Assembly: GCA_002495535.1 (NCBI GenBank)
Contig: DAFX01000011.1
Location: 1 to 24,815 of the forward strand
Direction: 5' to 3'
DNA: 24,815 nt
From: Euryarchaeota archaeon UBA433
GTDB lineage: Archaea; Thermoplasmatota; Poseidoniia; Poseidoniales; Poseidoniaceae
A program made the translations under genes and the position numbers. The notes below the pieces were generated by a model. It searched no databases, was not told the origin of the DNA, and worked only from the letters and a program-made list of their open reading frames with translations. Shown in pieces: positions 1 to 9,127 of the stretch. Each line of letters opens with the position of its first letter. Position 1 is the stretch's first letter.

Positions 1-2490
1 GATTCATTCTCTGACCCCGATGTGCTTTGGACTCGATTGCAAGGCGCTGATGCATGCCCCAGTGTGGCTGGCCCCTCGACTGAGGATCGAAGCGGTTGCC
101 CAGATGAAGACGGTGATTTGTACTCCGACCCAGACCCTGGAGGCATCAACGGAACAGTTTGGACGGTTGCAAATGGTGCTGATGCCTTCCTTGGCGACGC
201 AACCCAGTGGAACGACACCGATACCGACGGATATGGAGACAATCCACCTCCAGCATCAAACCCTGACGGTTGCCCTACCATTTCTGGCACCTCCACAGCC
301 GACCGTTTAGGCTGTACCGACAGCGACGGTGACGGGTACAGCGATGCTGACGCCACATGGACCATAGCGCTCGGTGCTGATGCATTCCCCTCAGACATCA
401 CACAGTGGGCAGATCAGGACGGTGATGGTTACGGCGACAACGCCTCTGGAAACAACGCAGATAACTGCCCCCTCGTCAACGGACAATCGAACATGCTCGG
501 GCACCTAGGATGTGCAGACAGCGATGGCGATGGATACGCAGATCCGTACCCCGGTTACTCGATTGGTGACGGGGCAGATGCGTTCAAATTCGATGTCACT
601 CAATACCTTGACAGCGACAATGATGGATATGGCGACAACGCAACCGGCAATTTCTCTGATTCTTGCCCGACCGTGGCCGGTGGATCGTCCTTGGACAGGT
701 ATGGTTGCATTGACACCGACGGCGACACTGCATCCGATGAAGACCTCAATGGTACAAACGGCCCAGTGTGGTCCGTGACCGACGGTGCTGATGTTTGGCC
801 GTTGGATCCAACCCAATGGGCAGATCAAGACGGTGACGGTTACGGGGACAACCCGACTGGCACCACGCCCGATGCGTGCCCAATCATACCGGGCAATTCA
901 ACCGCCGACAGATTCGGCTGTACTGATTCAGATGGCGACATGTATTCGGATCCTGACAGTTCATGGCGCGCTGAGCATGGCGCAGATGCATTCCAATCTG
1001 ATCCCCTGCGATGGTCGGATAGCGATTTGGACGGCGTAGCCGATCAGATTGATGATGCGTGCCCTTGGTTCCCTGGTAGTTCATCGATTGACAGAGCAGG
1101 ATGCCCCGACACAGACGGCGACGGGTATTCCGATCCAGATGCAAATTGGACGGTCATAAACGGGTCGGATGCGTTCAAGACCGACCCAACTCAATGGGCC
1201 GACCAAGATGGTGATGGCTACGGCGACAATGCGTCTGGCACCCTTGCTGATGATTGCCCAACAGTCGTCGGGAATTCTTGGCAAAATGCCACACTTGGTT
1301 GCTTGGATACCGACCAAGATGGATGGGCCGACCATCAAGACACACATCCCAATGACAACACTCAATGGTCCGACATCGATGGTGATGGCTACGGTGACAA
1401 TCCCGGAGGTACCACGCCAGATGCGTGCCCCTTCGTGGATGGAAATTCAACCAACGGCAACCGATACGGTTGCCTCGACAGCGACGGCGACGGTTGGGAT
1501 GATGCGATTGACGCCCTGCCGGCTTTGTTTGGCCAGTGGCTTGATCAAGACAGTGATGGCTACGGAGACAATGCGACTGGACCCTATCCTGACGCTTGCC
1601 CGGGCACACCCGGAAACTCCACGGTTGATCGATACGGATGCCCTGACAATGACGGGGACGGTATGTCGAACATGAGCGATGCGTTCCCCGACGACCCCAC
1701 GCGTTCCCAGGACTCTGATGGCGATGGGTACGATGACATGGTAGACAATTGCATCCTTGTCGCTGGAAATTCAACCGCAGACCGAACGGGGTGCAGGGAC
1801 ACCGATGGAGATGGATACTCCGACCCGACGGTTGCTTCGGGCAACGATGTCGACTGGAATGAAAGCAACGGAGCTGACGCTTTACCACTCGAGCCAACAC
1901 AATGGGCCGATCAAGATGGCGATGGCTACGGTGACAATGCGACTGGTGCTCTGCCTGACGCATGCCCAACTGAATACGGACTCTCAAACATCGACGTCTA
2001 TGGTTGCCCTGATGGCGATAACGACGGATCTTCGCAGGGCAACGACGCGTTCCCAGACGAACCAAGTCAATGGGAAGATATGGACGGCGACGGCTATGGT
2101 GACAATCCAAACGGAACCAACCCAGATGCTTGCCCGAGTGTGATTGGGACATCGACGATTGATCGCTTTGGCTGCCCCGATGAAGACGGTGATGGGGCGA
2201 GTGATGAATCCGATCAATGGCTCGGCGACTCATCCCAATGGTTTGATTCAGACATGGATGGATATGGTGACAACACTGAAGGTACGGATGGAGATTCATG
2301 CCCCCTCGTGTATGGAACCTCGAACCTTGGAACAACCAAAGGATGCCCCGATGGCGATGGAGATGGCTATGGAGATGATGAAGATGCATTCCCTGAACAA
2401 TTCAGTCAATGGAGCGACCAAGACGGTGACGGTTGGGGGGACAATGAAACCTCTGGGGCCTACAAACCCGACCACTGGCCGAACGACCCC
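1..2490 (+). repeat. Coding tandem repeats (13 TSP3-type Cys-pair units)
   Basis: The DNA repeats imperfectly with the protein units. Strings such as gatggcgatggctacgg and ccaacccaatgggcagatca recur with third-position changes, which points to old duplication under protein-level selection and not to recent copying. It is part of the surface-protein gene and not a CRISPR or satellite. Confidence 0.75.
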
Positions 2491-3099
2491 ACCCGCAATG
2501 CAGGTGAGGCTTCAATGACCTGCACCCCAATTGACCAAATTGATATTGTCGGAGGAGGCTGGTTCAACTTCCAATGCACCGTCACAACAGAAATTGAAGA
2601 GATCACAGTCCGGGTCGAGTGGCAAGCCATGACCGCCGTCACTGCAAGTTCACAGACACAAATTCTGACTTTCAACGCAGGCAGTGGCAACTCTCAGACC
2701 TTGTCTTTTGATGGGATTGTTCGCTATGCAGGTACTCACGAATTGGTCCTTGTCGCGAAAGAACCGGGTTCTGAAGTCGGCATGGATACAGTTTCAGTCA
2801 CCTTGGAGGCTTGGGATTCCCGAATCATCATTGAAGACGATACCGAGGGCGATGGAGGAATACTCGCATCAATGGCCGACAACCCAATTGTCCAAGCAGC
2901 ACTTGGCGCTCTTGTCTTGTTCTTCCTCATGGGCATGCTCATCATACGCGGAAATGCCAATGAACGTAAGATTGCTGAAGAACGATTGGAGCGGGCAAGG
3001 GACCTTGTCAGCCAACGCCTCGAACGCAGCAGAAACCCACCGAGCGATCCTCGACAGCGTTCAAGGGCAATCCCTCCAAAACCACCGGGATTGAAGTGA
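1..3099 (+). CDS. Thrombospondin type 3 repeat surface protein, C-terminal membrane anchor (5' partial)
   Basis: The reading frame is open from base 1, so the N-terminus lies outside the window; 1032 codons are visible. Residues 1 to about 835 are acidic tandem repeats of roughly 55-70 residues. A typical unit has a DxDGDGYGDN calcium-loop string, a CP...GC cysteine pair about 13-16 residues apart, and a GADAF/TQWADQDGDG segment. I count 13 Cys-pair units. DxDxDG loops are the calcium-binding signature of thrombospondin type 3 repeats. A beta-rich domain with two cysteines (about 837-950) follows, then one membrane helix (about 962-984) and a basic, helical cytoplasmic tail with ERLERARDLVSQRLERSR. 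The layout suits an extracellular, calcium-stiffened stalk anchored at its C-terminus. What it binds cannot be told. Confidence 0.9.
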   Translation, partial: DSFSDPDVLWTRLQGADACPSVAGPSTEDRSGCPDEDGDLYSDPDPGGINGTVWTVANGADAFLGDATQWNDTDTDGYGDNPPPASNPDGCPTISGTSTADRLGCTDSDGDGYSDADATWTIALGADAFPSDITQWADQDGDGYGDNASGNNADNCPLVNGQSNMLGHLGCADSDGDGYADPYPGYSIGDGADAFKFDVTQYLDSDNDGYGDNATGNFSDSCPTVAGGSSLDRYGCIDTDGDTASDEDLNGTNGPVWSVTDGADVWPLDPTQWADQDGDGYGDNPTGTTPDACPIIPGNSTADRFGCTDSDGDMYSDPDSSWRAEHGADAFQSDPLRWSDSDLDGVADQIDDACPWFPGSSSIDRAGCPDTDGDGYSDPDANWTVINGSDAFKTDPTQWADQDGDGYGDNASGTLADDCPTVVGNSWQNATLGCLDTDQDGWADHQDTHPNDNTQWSDIDGDGYGDNPGGTTPDACPFVDGNSTNGNRYGCLDSDGDGWDDAIDALPALFGQWLDQDSDGYGDNATGPYPDACPGTPGNSTVDRYGCPDNDGDGMSNMSDAFPDDPTRSQDSDGDGYDDMVDNCILVAGNSTADRTGCRDTDGDGYSDPTVASGNDVDWNESNGADALPLEPTQWADQDGDGYGDNATGALPDACPTEYGLSNIDVYGCPDGDNDGSSQGNDAFPDEPSQWEDMDGDGYGDNPNGTNPDACPSVIGTSTIDRFGCPDEDGDGASDESDQWLGDSSQWFDSDMDGYGDNTEGTDGDSCPLVYGTSNLGTTKGCPDGDGDGYGDDEDAFPEQFSQWSDQDGDGWGDNETSGAYKPDHWPNDPTRNAGEASMTCTPIDQIDIVGGGWFNFQCTVTTEIEEITVRVEWQAMTAVTASSQTQILTFNAGSGNSQTLSFDGIVRYAGTHELVLVAKEPGSEVGMDTVSVTLEAWDSRIIIEDDTEGDGGILASMADNPIVQAALGALVLFFLMGMLIIRGNANERKIAEERLERARDLVSQRLERSRNPPSDPRQRSRAIPPKPPGLK

Positions 3100-3164
3100 G
3101 CACGCAACAGACCCAACCGATTCCCTCAATAATGAGTGGCTTCTCGGACGGAATACCACATCGT

Positions 3165-3235
3165 GCGGATATGGTGAAGTGGTATCATAGGAGGTTTCCA
3201 ACCTTTTGTCGTGGGTTCAACTCCCGCTATCCGCA
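3165..3235 (+). tRNA. tRNA-Gly(TCC)
   Basis: A full cloverleaf can be folded. The acceptor stem GCGGATA/TATCCGC is at 3165-3171 and 3228-3234. The D arm is GTGA-AGTGGTA-TCAT. The anticodon stem GGAGG/CCTTT holds loop TTTCCAA, giving anticodon TCC at 3197-3199. The T arm is GTGGG-TTCAACT-CCCGC. The discriminator is A3235 and no CCA is encoded. It has no intron. It would read GGA and probably GGG codons. Confidence 0.93.
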
Positions 3236-3335
3236 CCTCTCTTCATCGACCAAAGTGCTTAGCATACCTATGTGATATGCTTGTTCTAACGTTCCGAAGA
3301 AGAAGCCTCTTGAATCCCCCCATGATGCACCACAC

Positions 3336-5309
3336 ATGTGGACCGAAGAACACCGCGAGTGGGCTACGGTTGATTATTCATCATTGAAGGATGGCACAGC
3401 GTTTCCCAAGGGATTCATGTGGGGTGTAGCCACCGCATCTCACCAAATTGAAGGAGGCAACACCAACAATTGGTCCGAGTTCGAACCAAGATCAAAGAGC
3501 CAACAATTGAGCGGCTTAGCTTGCGACCATTGGAACAAAAGAACCGAAGATATCGAATTGATTTCGGCTCTGGGTGTATCGCATTATCGCTTTTCCATCG
3601 AGTGGTCACGCTTGGTGCCGGAGCAGGGCAGATGGGATGCACAAGCAGCACAATGGTATTCTGAATTGGTCGATGAATTGCTGGCCAAGGGCATTCAGCC
3701 TATGGCGACCCTGCATCACTTTACTCACCCGGTGTGGTGGGATGAACTTGGAGGATTTGAACGGACCGAAAACATCCAACACTGGATTGACTTCTGCGTT
3801 CGTATCTTTGATCTCCTCAGCGACAGGGTGGAATGGTGGTGCACCATTAACGAGCCAGCAGTCTACACTTCCATGGGGTATGTGTTGGGCGAATTTCCAC
3901 CTGGAGTCCGGTCGTTCAAGCGCACACGTGCAGTTGCCCTCAACATGATGAGAGCCCATGCCCAATGCTATCGGGCCTTGAAGCAACGACCTTTTGGGAG
4001 GAGGTCGCACATTGGATTGGTCAAGAACATCAATTTGTTTGACCCGTATCGAAGATGGAACCCCTTGCATTGGTTGCAGGCCAAACTGCTCGATGGAATG
4101 TTCAACAGGTGCTGGATTAAGGCCTTGAAAACTGGACGCTTCCGACCGCCTTCTGGTCTTCGTTCGTACAAAATCCCCGGCATCAAAGGCAGCAGCGATT
4201 TTATTGGCGTCAACTATTACACCCATCTTCTAACCACTCCTTTCATGCCAACCAAGGTCGAAATCGATCCGCTCATTCGACCCTGGGAAACACGAACCGA
4301 TTTCAGATATCCGATGTATGCTGAGGGCTTACGGAGGGCTTTTGACATGGTGAAAGGGCTCAACCTCCCAATCATCGTGACTGAAAATGGAGTAGCAGAT
4401 GACGACGATGATATGCGGCCCGAACATGTTCGTCGTCACCTCCAAGTGACCGCTGAGGCCATTGCTGACGGACTTGATGTCAGAGGATTCTATCATTGGA
4501 GCCTGATGGACAATTTCGAATGGGCAGAGGGTTATGATCAGCGTTTCGGACTTTACCATGTTGATTTTGAAAGCCAAGAACGTACGCTAAAAGATGGAGG
4601 GAAGGAGTATGCAGAGATTGTGACATCACATCGCATGCCACAGGTCGTGATCATGGCAGGCGGCCTTGGTACGCGACTCGGGAGCATGACGGAAAAAACC
4701 CCAAAATCATTGATTGAGGTCAATGGTAAACCCATTTTGAGCCACATTCTGGATTGGGCACAGGCCCAAGGTTGCCTGAATGCTTTGGTGCTCACTGGGC
4801 ATCTCGCTGAGCACTTTGACGGCTTCACTCATTCAGGAATGGCTGTTAAATTCCATCGAGAACCTTCCCCTTTGGGAACCGGAGGAGCTCTTTGGAACGC
4901 CAAAGAACACCTTGAGGAGCGGTTCATTTTGCTTTGGGGTGATGACCTCCATCCAATCGACTACGCTGGTTTGATTGAAACGCACCAGAAAGGCGAGGCT
5001 CCAATGACCATGTGTGCGACTGAATCGCACACAGAGATGAACCTTCGCCACCAAAATGGGGTGCTTGAGGCCTATGACAAAACCAGCACCCTAGAAGGAT
5101 TGAACGGCTATGAAGCGGGCACCAGCGTGGTGGAAAAATCAGTTGTAATGGAGCATGGGAAGTCTGGAGTTTGGTCGTGGGAACAAACCGTTTATCCAGC
5201 CCTAGCGGGACGGATTCAAATTCACTTAGATGACACCCCTTTTTGGGACATGGGGACGCCTGAACGCTTGGCTCTACTCGAGGAATTCCTCAAGAAAACC
5301 ACCTTGTGA
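3336..5309 (+). CDS. GH1 beta-glycosidase fused to a sugar-1-phosphate nucleotidyltransferase
   Basis: A single 657-residue ORF. Residues 1-433 form a complete family 1 glycoside hydrolase: FPKGFMWGVATASHQIEGG near the start, RFSIEWSR, the acid/base glutamate E173 in TINEP, and the nucleophile E350 in VTENG. Residues 434-657 form a nucleotidyltransferase of the RmlA/HddC type, with MAGGLGTRLGSMTEKTPKS as the nucleotide loop, then PLGTGGAL, a WGDD metal site and WDMGTPE. The join comes right after the normal GH1 end (KEYAEIV), with a linker of about five residues. An ATG at 4635 could start the second domain separately. There is no signal peptide, so both activities should be cytoplasmic: hydrolysis of an imported beta-glycoside and activation of a sugar phosphate to a nucleotide sugar. 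The exact sugars are unknown. The 3' end overlaps the opposing kinase gene by 36 bases. Confidence 0.92.
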   Translation: MWTEEHREWATVDYSSLKDGTAFPKGFMWGVATASHQIEGGNTNNWSEFEPRSKSQQLSGLACDHWNKRTEDIELISALGVSHYRFSIEWSRLVPEQGRWDAQAAQWYSELVDELLAKGIQPMATLHHFTHPVWWDELGGFERTENIQHWIDFCVRIFDLLSDRVEWWCTINEPAVYTSMGYVLGEFPPGVRSFKRTRAVALNMMRAHAQCYRALKQRPFGRRSHIGLVKNINLFDPYRRWNPLHWLQAKLLDGMFNRCWIKALKTGRFRPPSGLRSYKIPGIKGSSDFIGVNYYTHLLTTPFMPTKVEIDPLIRPWETRTDFRYPMYAEGLRRAFDMVKGLNLPIIVTENGVADDDDDMRPEHVRRHLQVTAEAIADGLDVRGFYHWSLMDNFEWAEGYDQRFGLYHVDFESQERTLKDGGKEYAEIVTSHRMPQVVIMAGGLGTRLGSMTEKTPKSLIEVNGKPILSHILDWAQAQGCLNALVLTGHLAEHFDGFTHSGMAVKFHREPSPLGTGGALWNAKEHLEERFILLWGDDLHPIDYAGLIETHQKGEAPMTMCATESHTEMNLRHQNGVLEAYDKTSTLEGLNGYEAGTSVVEKSVVMEHGKSGVWSWEQTVYPALAGRIQIHLDDTPFWDMGTPERLALLEEFLKKTTL

Positions 5310-6140
5310 AGCCACGACCAGAGGGTGTTCTGGTAAGGCATTTGGATGGTCGACTAAAACAAGAATCATTCCTCCAAAACCACCCCCCATCATTCGTGCA
5401 CCGAGCACACCCGGTGTCGTTTGGAGTTGAGTGACCAGACCATCGACATCTGGATGACTGACACCAATACCGATCAGGGAAGCATGAGATTCATTGAGCA
5501 ACACCCCTAATTCCGGAGCTTTAGCCCTGAGTGCTGCCTTCACCCTTTGATTTTCTTTGAGAGCGTGGGCTTGTAAGACGGAATCTCCGGCGGAGCGCCC
5601 AAAATCAGTTTCACCCAGTTTCCTTCGGACACCCGAATCGATCAGTTTGAAATGCCAATCAGCAGGCAATGGGTGAGATTCAATCTCGTTAGAAGAGAAA
5701 TCAATCAGTGTTGTGCGACCTCTTTGGGCGTGCATCATCGCCATTTGATCAAGCAAACCACAGGGCGTTTCCAACACGGTTTGTTCGATGCGCTGGGCCT
5801 CTAAACAGGCGTCCATCGAGTCGATGCTTCCTCGGGCACACAGCACCACTGCTAAACAGAGAGCTGCTGATGAAGACATTCCTGCACCAATCGGGATCTC
5901 ACTTTCCACATGCAAATGTGCAGGCCAACCTCCCGCTGCTTCCCACAAAGCGACAACTGTTGAATCGCCCGTGGTCGCTTCCGAAGATGTCGCTGTCAAG
6001 GTCAAACGCAATTGTGAGGCAAAGGGAAGGGCCAACCCTCCCATGTAATCGGTATGCTCTCCAACAATGTTGATTCGAGCAGGGATCGAAGCACGCCGAC
6101 GCATGACCATCATGCCTGCCTCTTTGGTTGAGTGCTTCAT
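5274..6140 (-). CDS. Galactokinase-like GHMP-family sugar kinase
   Basis: A 288-residue product (from the ATG at 6140), short compared with about 350-390 for typical galactokinases. It has the galactokinase N-terminal signature ARINIVGEHTDYMGG (R22, E28, H29, D31), the GHMP phosphate loop IPIGAGMSSSAAL, a GLLDQ motif carrying the likely catalytic Asp, and C-terminal GARMMGGGFGG. The usual SxYNxRR segment near the sugar site reads TDFGRSA, so galactose specificity is not assured. The chosen ATG overlaps the TGA of the upstream aminopeptidase gene (ATGA), suggesting coupled translation. ATGs at 6113, 6110 and 6104 are alternatives, the first with a GAGG just upstream. It ends convergently inside the glycosidase-nucleotidyltransferase gene, so it may provide that enzyme's sugar-1-phosphate (inference). 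Confidence 0.85.
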   Translation of the reverse strand: MKHSTKEAGMMVMRRRASIPARINIVGEHTDYMGGLALPFASQLRLTLTATSSEATTGDSTVVALWEAAGGWPAHLHVESEIPIGAGMSSSAALCLAVVLCARGSIDSMDACLEAQRIEQTVLETPCGLLDQMAMMHAQRGRTTLIDFSSNEIESHPLPADWHFKLIDSGVRRKLGETDFGRSAGDSVLQAHALKENQRVKAALRAKAPELGVLLNESHASLIGIGVSHPDVDGLVTQLQTTPGVLGARMMGGGFGGMILVLVDHPNALPEHPLVVASQGGFLEEFLE

Positions 6141-7627
6141 CCGTTGGTGATCAGGTGGTACATGGTTCGAACGTGAACGCCCGTTGCACCATTCTTGACC
6201 ATTGTGTTGGTTTTTGCACCCCAATATGTACCGGCGATGTCCATGTGAGCCCAAGGAATTTGTTCGCCGTCTTTCTCGTAATTCCGGTTCGGAACGAATT
6301 GCTTCAGGAAGGCTGCTGCGGTGTTTGCACCGCCCCAGCGACCAGCTCCGAGGTTACGGGTGTCTGCAATCTTGGAGTCGGTCATTTCCTTCTCAAAGGC
6401 AGGAAGGAGTGGCATAGGCCAAGCGAGTTCTCCAACTGCGTTTCCTGCTTCGTGGATGCGAGTTCGGAAGTCGTCATCGTTCGACCAGAGTCCTGTGGCT
6501 TCGTGGCCGAGCGCCACAACGCATGCACCGGTAAGCGTAGCGAAATCAATGATGTACTCAGGGTCGAATTCTCCAGCCTTCCAAAGACCATCAGAAAGCA
6601 CGAGGCGCCCTTCTGCATCGGTGTTGAGCACTTCAATGGTTTTTCCAGAGAGCGTCGTGATGACGTCACCTGGGCGCTGAGCGTTGGCCGCGGGCATGTT
6701 TTCTGCCATGCAGGTGATGGCGGTTACTTTTCCACCGAATCCTGTTGCTGCAAGGGCTTCCATAGTCCCAAAGACGGTGGCTGAACCACCCATGTCGTAC
6801 TTCATTTCATCCATGTTCGCACCTGGCTTGAGTGAGATACCACCTGTGTCGAAGGTGATACCTTTTCCGACAAGCATAGGCCCTCGACCTTTCTGATCGG
6901 CGTTCATTTCAAAGATGACCATGCATGGCTTTCTCGAGGAACCCATTCCAACGGCAACGAGGCCGCCCATGCCTGCTTTGATGGCTTGATCGTAATTGAT
7001 GATTGTCACTTCGACGTTGTCGTAGTTCTTGGCCCATTCCCACGCTTGGTCGGCAAAGGCTTCAGGGTACATGTCGTTTGGTGGCATGTTGCCCAAATCC
7101 CTTGAGAGATGGACGCCAGAGGTGACACCAACGAGGGTGTGAATGAGAGCGGACAGTTCCTTTTCTTGGCCACTGTCGCATGTGACTCGAACTTCAAGTT
7201 CGTCTTCTTTGTCATCATCCTCTGCCTTGTAGTTGTCAAAGGAGTAATCACGGAGCATCATCCCTTCAGCAAAGGCACCCATGCATTCGATGGAAGCGCC
7301 TGAAAAGCGGACGGTCAGTTCGGTCCCGAGGGCTTTCTTGCGACCTGCGATGACGGCTGCACCAGCCTTTCGGTAGGCATGAACGTCTGCATCTTCGCTC
7401 TTTCCGAGACCAACGAGTATTGCTTTGCCACCATCGGTGCCCATAAGGGACATTGTGGACTTCAACTTGCCTTTGAAATCGTTTGCGCCGAGCACCATGT
7501 TGACTTGGCTCTTGAGGGATGTATGCATGCCTTCCGCATGAGCATCAGGAACGGCATCCGTTCCCTCAAACAATGGCATGACTAGAGTTCCGTTGATGTT
7601 GTGTCCTGGGCTAACGCTTACCTTCAT
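6137..7627 (-). CDS. pepA: Leucyl aminopeptidase, M17 family
   Basis: The product has 496 residues, a normal length for cytosolic M17 peptidases, which remove N-terminal residues using two metal ions. The catalytic C-terminal half carries VGKGITFDTGGISLKPG (Lys and Asp ligands), MKYDMGG (Asp) and the family signature NTDAEGRL (Asp, Glu, Arg), so all expected metal and bicarbonate-site residues are present. The start at 7627 is preferred because GGTGA lies four bases before the ATG, the same spacing seen at other starts here. An in-frame ATG at 7666 would add 13 unconvincing residues. It lies between a secreted carboxypeptidase gene and the sugar kinase gene on the same strand, fitting a role in finishing the breakdown of imported peptides. 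Confidence 0.94.
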   Translation of the reverse strand: MKVSVSPGHNINGTLVMPLFEGTDAVPDAHAEGMHTSLKSQVNMVLGANDFKGKLKSTMSLMGTDGGKAILVGLGKSEDADVHAYRKAGAAVIAGRKKALGTELTVRFSGASIECMGAFAEGMMLRDYSFDNYKAEDDDKEDELEVRVTCDSGQEKELSALIHTLVGVTSGVHLSRDLGNMPPNDMYPEAFADQAWEWAKNYDNVEVTIINYDQAIKAGMGGLVAVGMGSSRKPCMVIFEMNADQKGRGPMLVGKGITFDTGGISLKPGANMDEMKYDMGGSATVFGTMEALAATGFGGKVTAITCMAENMPAANAQRPGDVITTLSGKTIEVLNTDAEGRLVLSDGLWKAGEFDPEYIIDFATLTGACVVALGHEATGLWSNDDDFRTRIHEAGNAVGELAWPMPLLPAFEKEMTDSKIADTRNLGAGRWGGANTAAAFLKQFVPNRNYEKDGEQIPWAHMDIAGTYWGAKTNTMVKNGATGVHVRTMYHLITNG

Positions 7628-7701
7628 GGGTTCACCAAGCCGTGCTAACCGCCCAAAGCACTTCAATACTCGTGCGAATCACTTAGGGCAAAACAAGACG
7701 G

Positions 7702-9078
7702 TTAAGCCTCATCTTCCAGTTCTCGACGTTCGTTCGCAACTGCCGCCACTGCGATAAAGCAAGCCATGAGTGTGAGGGGGTTAAACAAGCCATAGCCGAT
7801 CAGGAAGGAGGGTTCTTTTTCTTCATCGAACTGAACTTCAACCCCTTCAACAGGTTCAGTGACCCATCGTGCAGCATCAATCACACGAACTTGGTAGGAG
7901 AGGGAGAACGTGCCCCCTTCAACCATGGACAAATTCGTTGCATCAAGCGAGGTCGTGTTCGTCGATGAGGCGTTCACGGCGAAAAGAGAGGAATTCCACA
8001 ACAGCATCCCATCGGCATCAAGGTATTGCAGTGTTGCGTTTGCTGTCGATGCACGCGCATCGTTATCGACGGTGAGGGTGATCGAGTCTTGTGCCACGGC
8101 AAGGCTTTGCACGGTCAATTGGGCGCGCCAGTACCACACGTCGTTGATCAAGAACCTCATGACGTCCATCTCTTCTCCCAAACGGTCATTCAAATTCTCG
8201 AATGACCCGGGTACAAATTGTTCATCATCGGTCTCAAAGGTAAAGGTCGGGAAACCCATTTGGCCGTAGCCGTAATCTCTGCTTGTTCCGCAATTGGGAT
8301 ACAAGCCTTGGTTGGCGTTTTGAATTGGAATACTAGAGATGTTATCTTGGACATCTTCCCTGATTTTGTGGTACAATTCCCAGTCGGGCGGTTGCTCAGG
8401 CCACTTGCCCCATGGATAGAGCATGATCCACACGCCCGTGTGCATTGTCACGTACAAATCGGCGTCCGGGACAACCGTATTCATGTACACACCGTTCGCA
8501 GCGGTTTCTGATTCACTAAAGGCGCTGCTGCCGGGTTGTGTTGTCGGGCAGGTGTTCCAATAGTGGTCGTAATTCCGGTTGAGATCGACTTGGTTGATGT
8601 TCCACCGTGTGTCGATATCATTGCCATCTGGATTCAGCATGATCGTTATGTGAAGTTCGGTGTTATCCAGCACATTGATCGCTTCTTCGTTGCCTTCCGC
8701 CCAACCGTCGATGTACCACTTTGCGGACAACCAAGCCAGCGCTGTGCCGAGGTATTCATTGCCGTGATGGCCCCCGTCAATGTAGACGATTTCTTTCTGA
8801 CTCCCATCGGATTTTGTTTCCATTGACCAATTTGACAGCCTGACAACCCACAAGGTCTTGCCTAGTTCTGATTGCCCAATGCTTGTGAGGTCAACAATTT
8901 CTGGGTAATCATCGGCCCATTCGTTGACTTCAAGGGTCAATGCAGCCCACGTCATATGGACATGGCTGTCGACTGGATCGCCCGGCCATGCATCCTCTTC
9001 GCTCGAATCAGATTGAGCTGAAGATGTCGGGATGCTGGCGAGCAGCATACAGAGAACAAGACCCACAGCAACTCGCAT
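7702..9078 (-). CDS. Secreted M14-family zinc carboxypeptidase with C-terminal anchor
   Basis: A 458-residue protein. Residues 1-21 are a signal peptide (hydrophobic VAVGLVLCMLLASI, then TSSAQ). The M14 domain covers about 35-315: zinc ligands H105 and E108 in GGHHGNEYLG, H213 in TMHTG, the NPDG and DLNRNYDHYW motifs (R168), and catalytic E282 in FTFETDDE. A beta-rich domain of about 100 residues follows, then a hydrophobic stretch near 428-446 ending in a charged tail, suggesting the enzyme stays attached to the outside of the cell membrane. It should trim C-terminal residues from external peptides. Specificity cannot be read from the sequence. The aminopeptidase gene lies 74 bases downstream. 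Confidence 0.92.
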   Translation of the reverse strand: MRVAVGLVLCMLLASIPTSSAQSDSSEEDAWPGDPVDSHVHMTWAALTLEVNEWADDYPEIVDLTSIGQSELGKTLWVVRLSNWSMETKSDGSQKEIVYIDGGHHGNEYLGTALAWLSAKWYIDGWAEGNEEAINVLDNTELHITIMLNPDGNDIDTRWNINQVDLNRNYDHYWNTCPTTQPGSSAFSESETAANGVYMNTVVPDADLYVTMHTGVWIMLYPWGKWPEQPPDWELYHKIREDVQDNISSIPIQNANQGLYPNCGTSRDYGYGQMGFPTFTFETDDEQFVPGSFENLNDRLGEEMDVMRFLINDVWYWRAQLTVQSLAVAQDSITLTVDNDARASTANATLQYLDADGMLLWNSSLFAVNASSTNTTSLDATNLSMVEGGTFSLSYQVRVIDAARWVTEPVEGVEVQFDEEKEPSFLIGYGLFNPLTLMACFIAVAAVANERRELEDEA

Positions 9079-9127
9079 GTGTACGCCTCTCCGCTAAACA
9101 ACAAAAACGCTTGCCTGTCTGGAACCT

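Noticed and set aside
1175..2389. A 404-codon minus-strand ORF inside the surface-protein gene
   Set aside because: His/Arg/Cys-rich, repetitive shadow of the Asp/Gly repeats on the other strand; no start signal or recognisable motif.
1..2490. CRISPR or satellite array
   Set aside because: Repeats are in frame, imperfect and encode calcium-binding protein units, with no constant repeat or unique spacer pattern.
4600..4660. Frameshift or missing stop making an artificial GH1-transferase fusion
   Set aside because: Both domains are in the same frame with intact ends and a short linker. Nothing in the sequence points to an error, though reads would settle it.
6128..6784. A 218-codon plus-strand ORF opposite the aminopeptidase gene
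   Set aside because: It lies wholly opposite the strongly supported M17 catalytic domain and shows no family motif.
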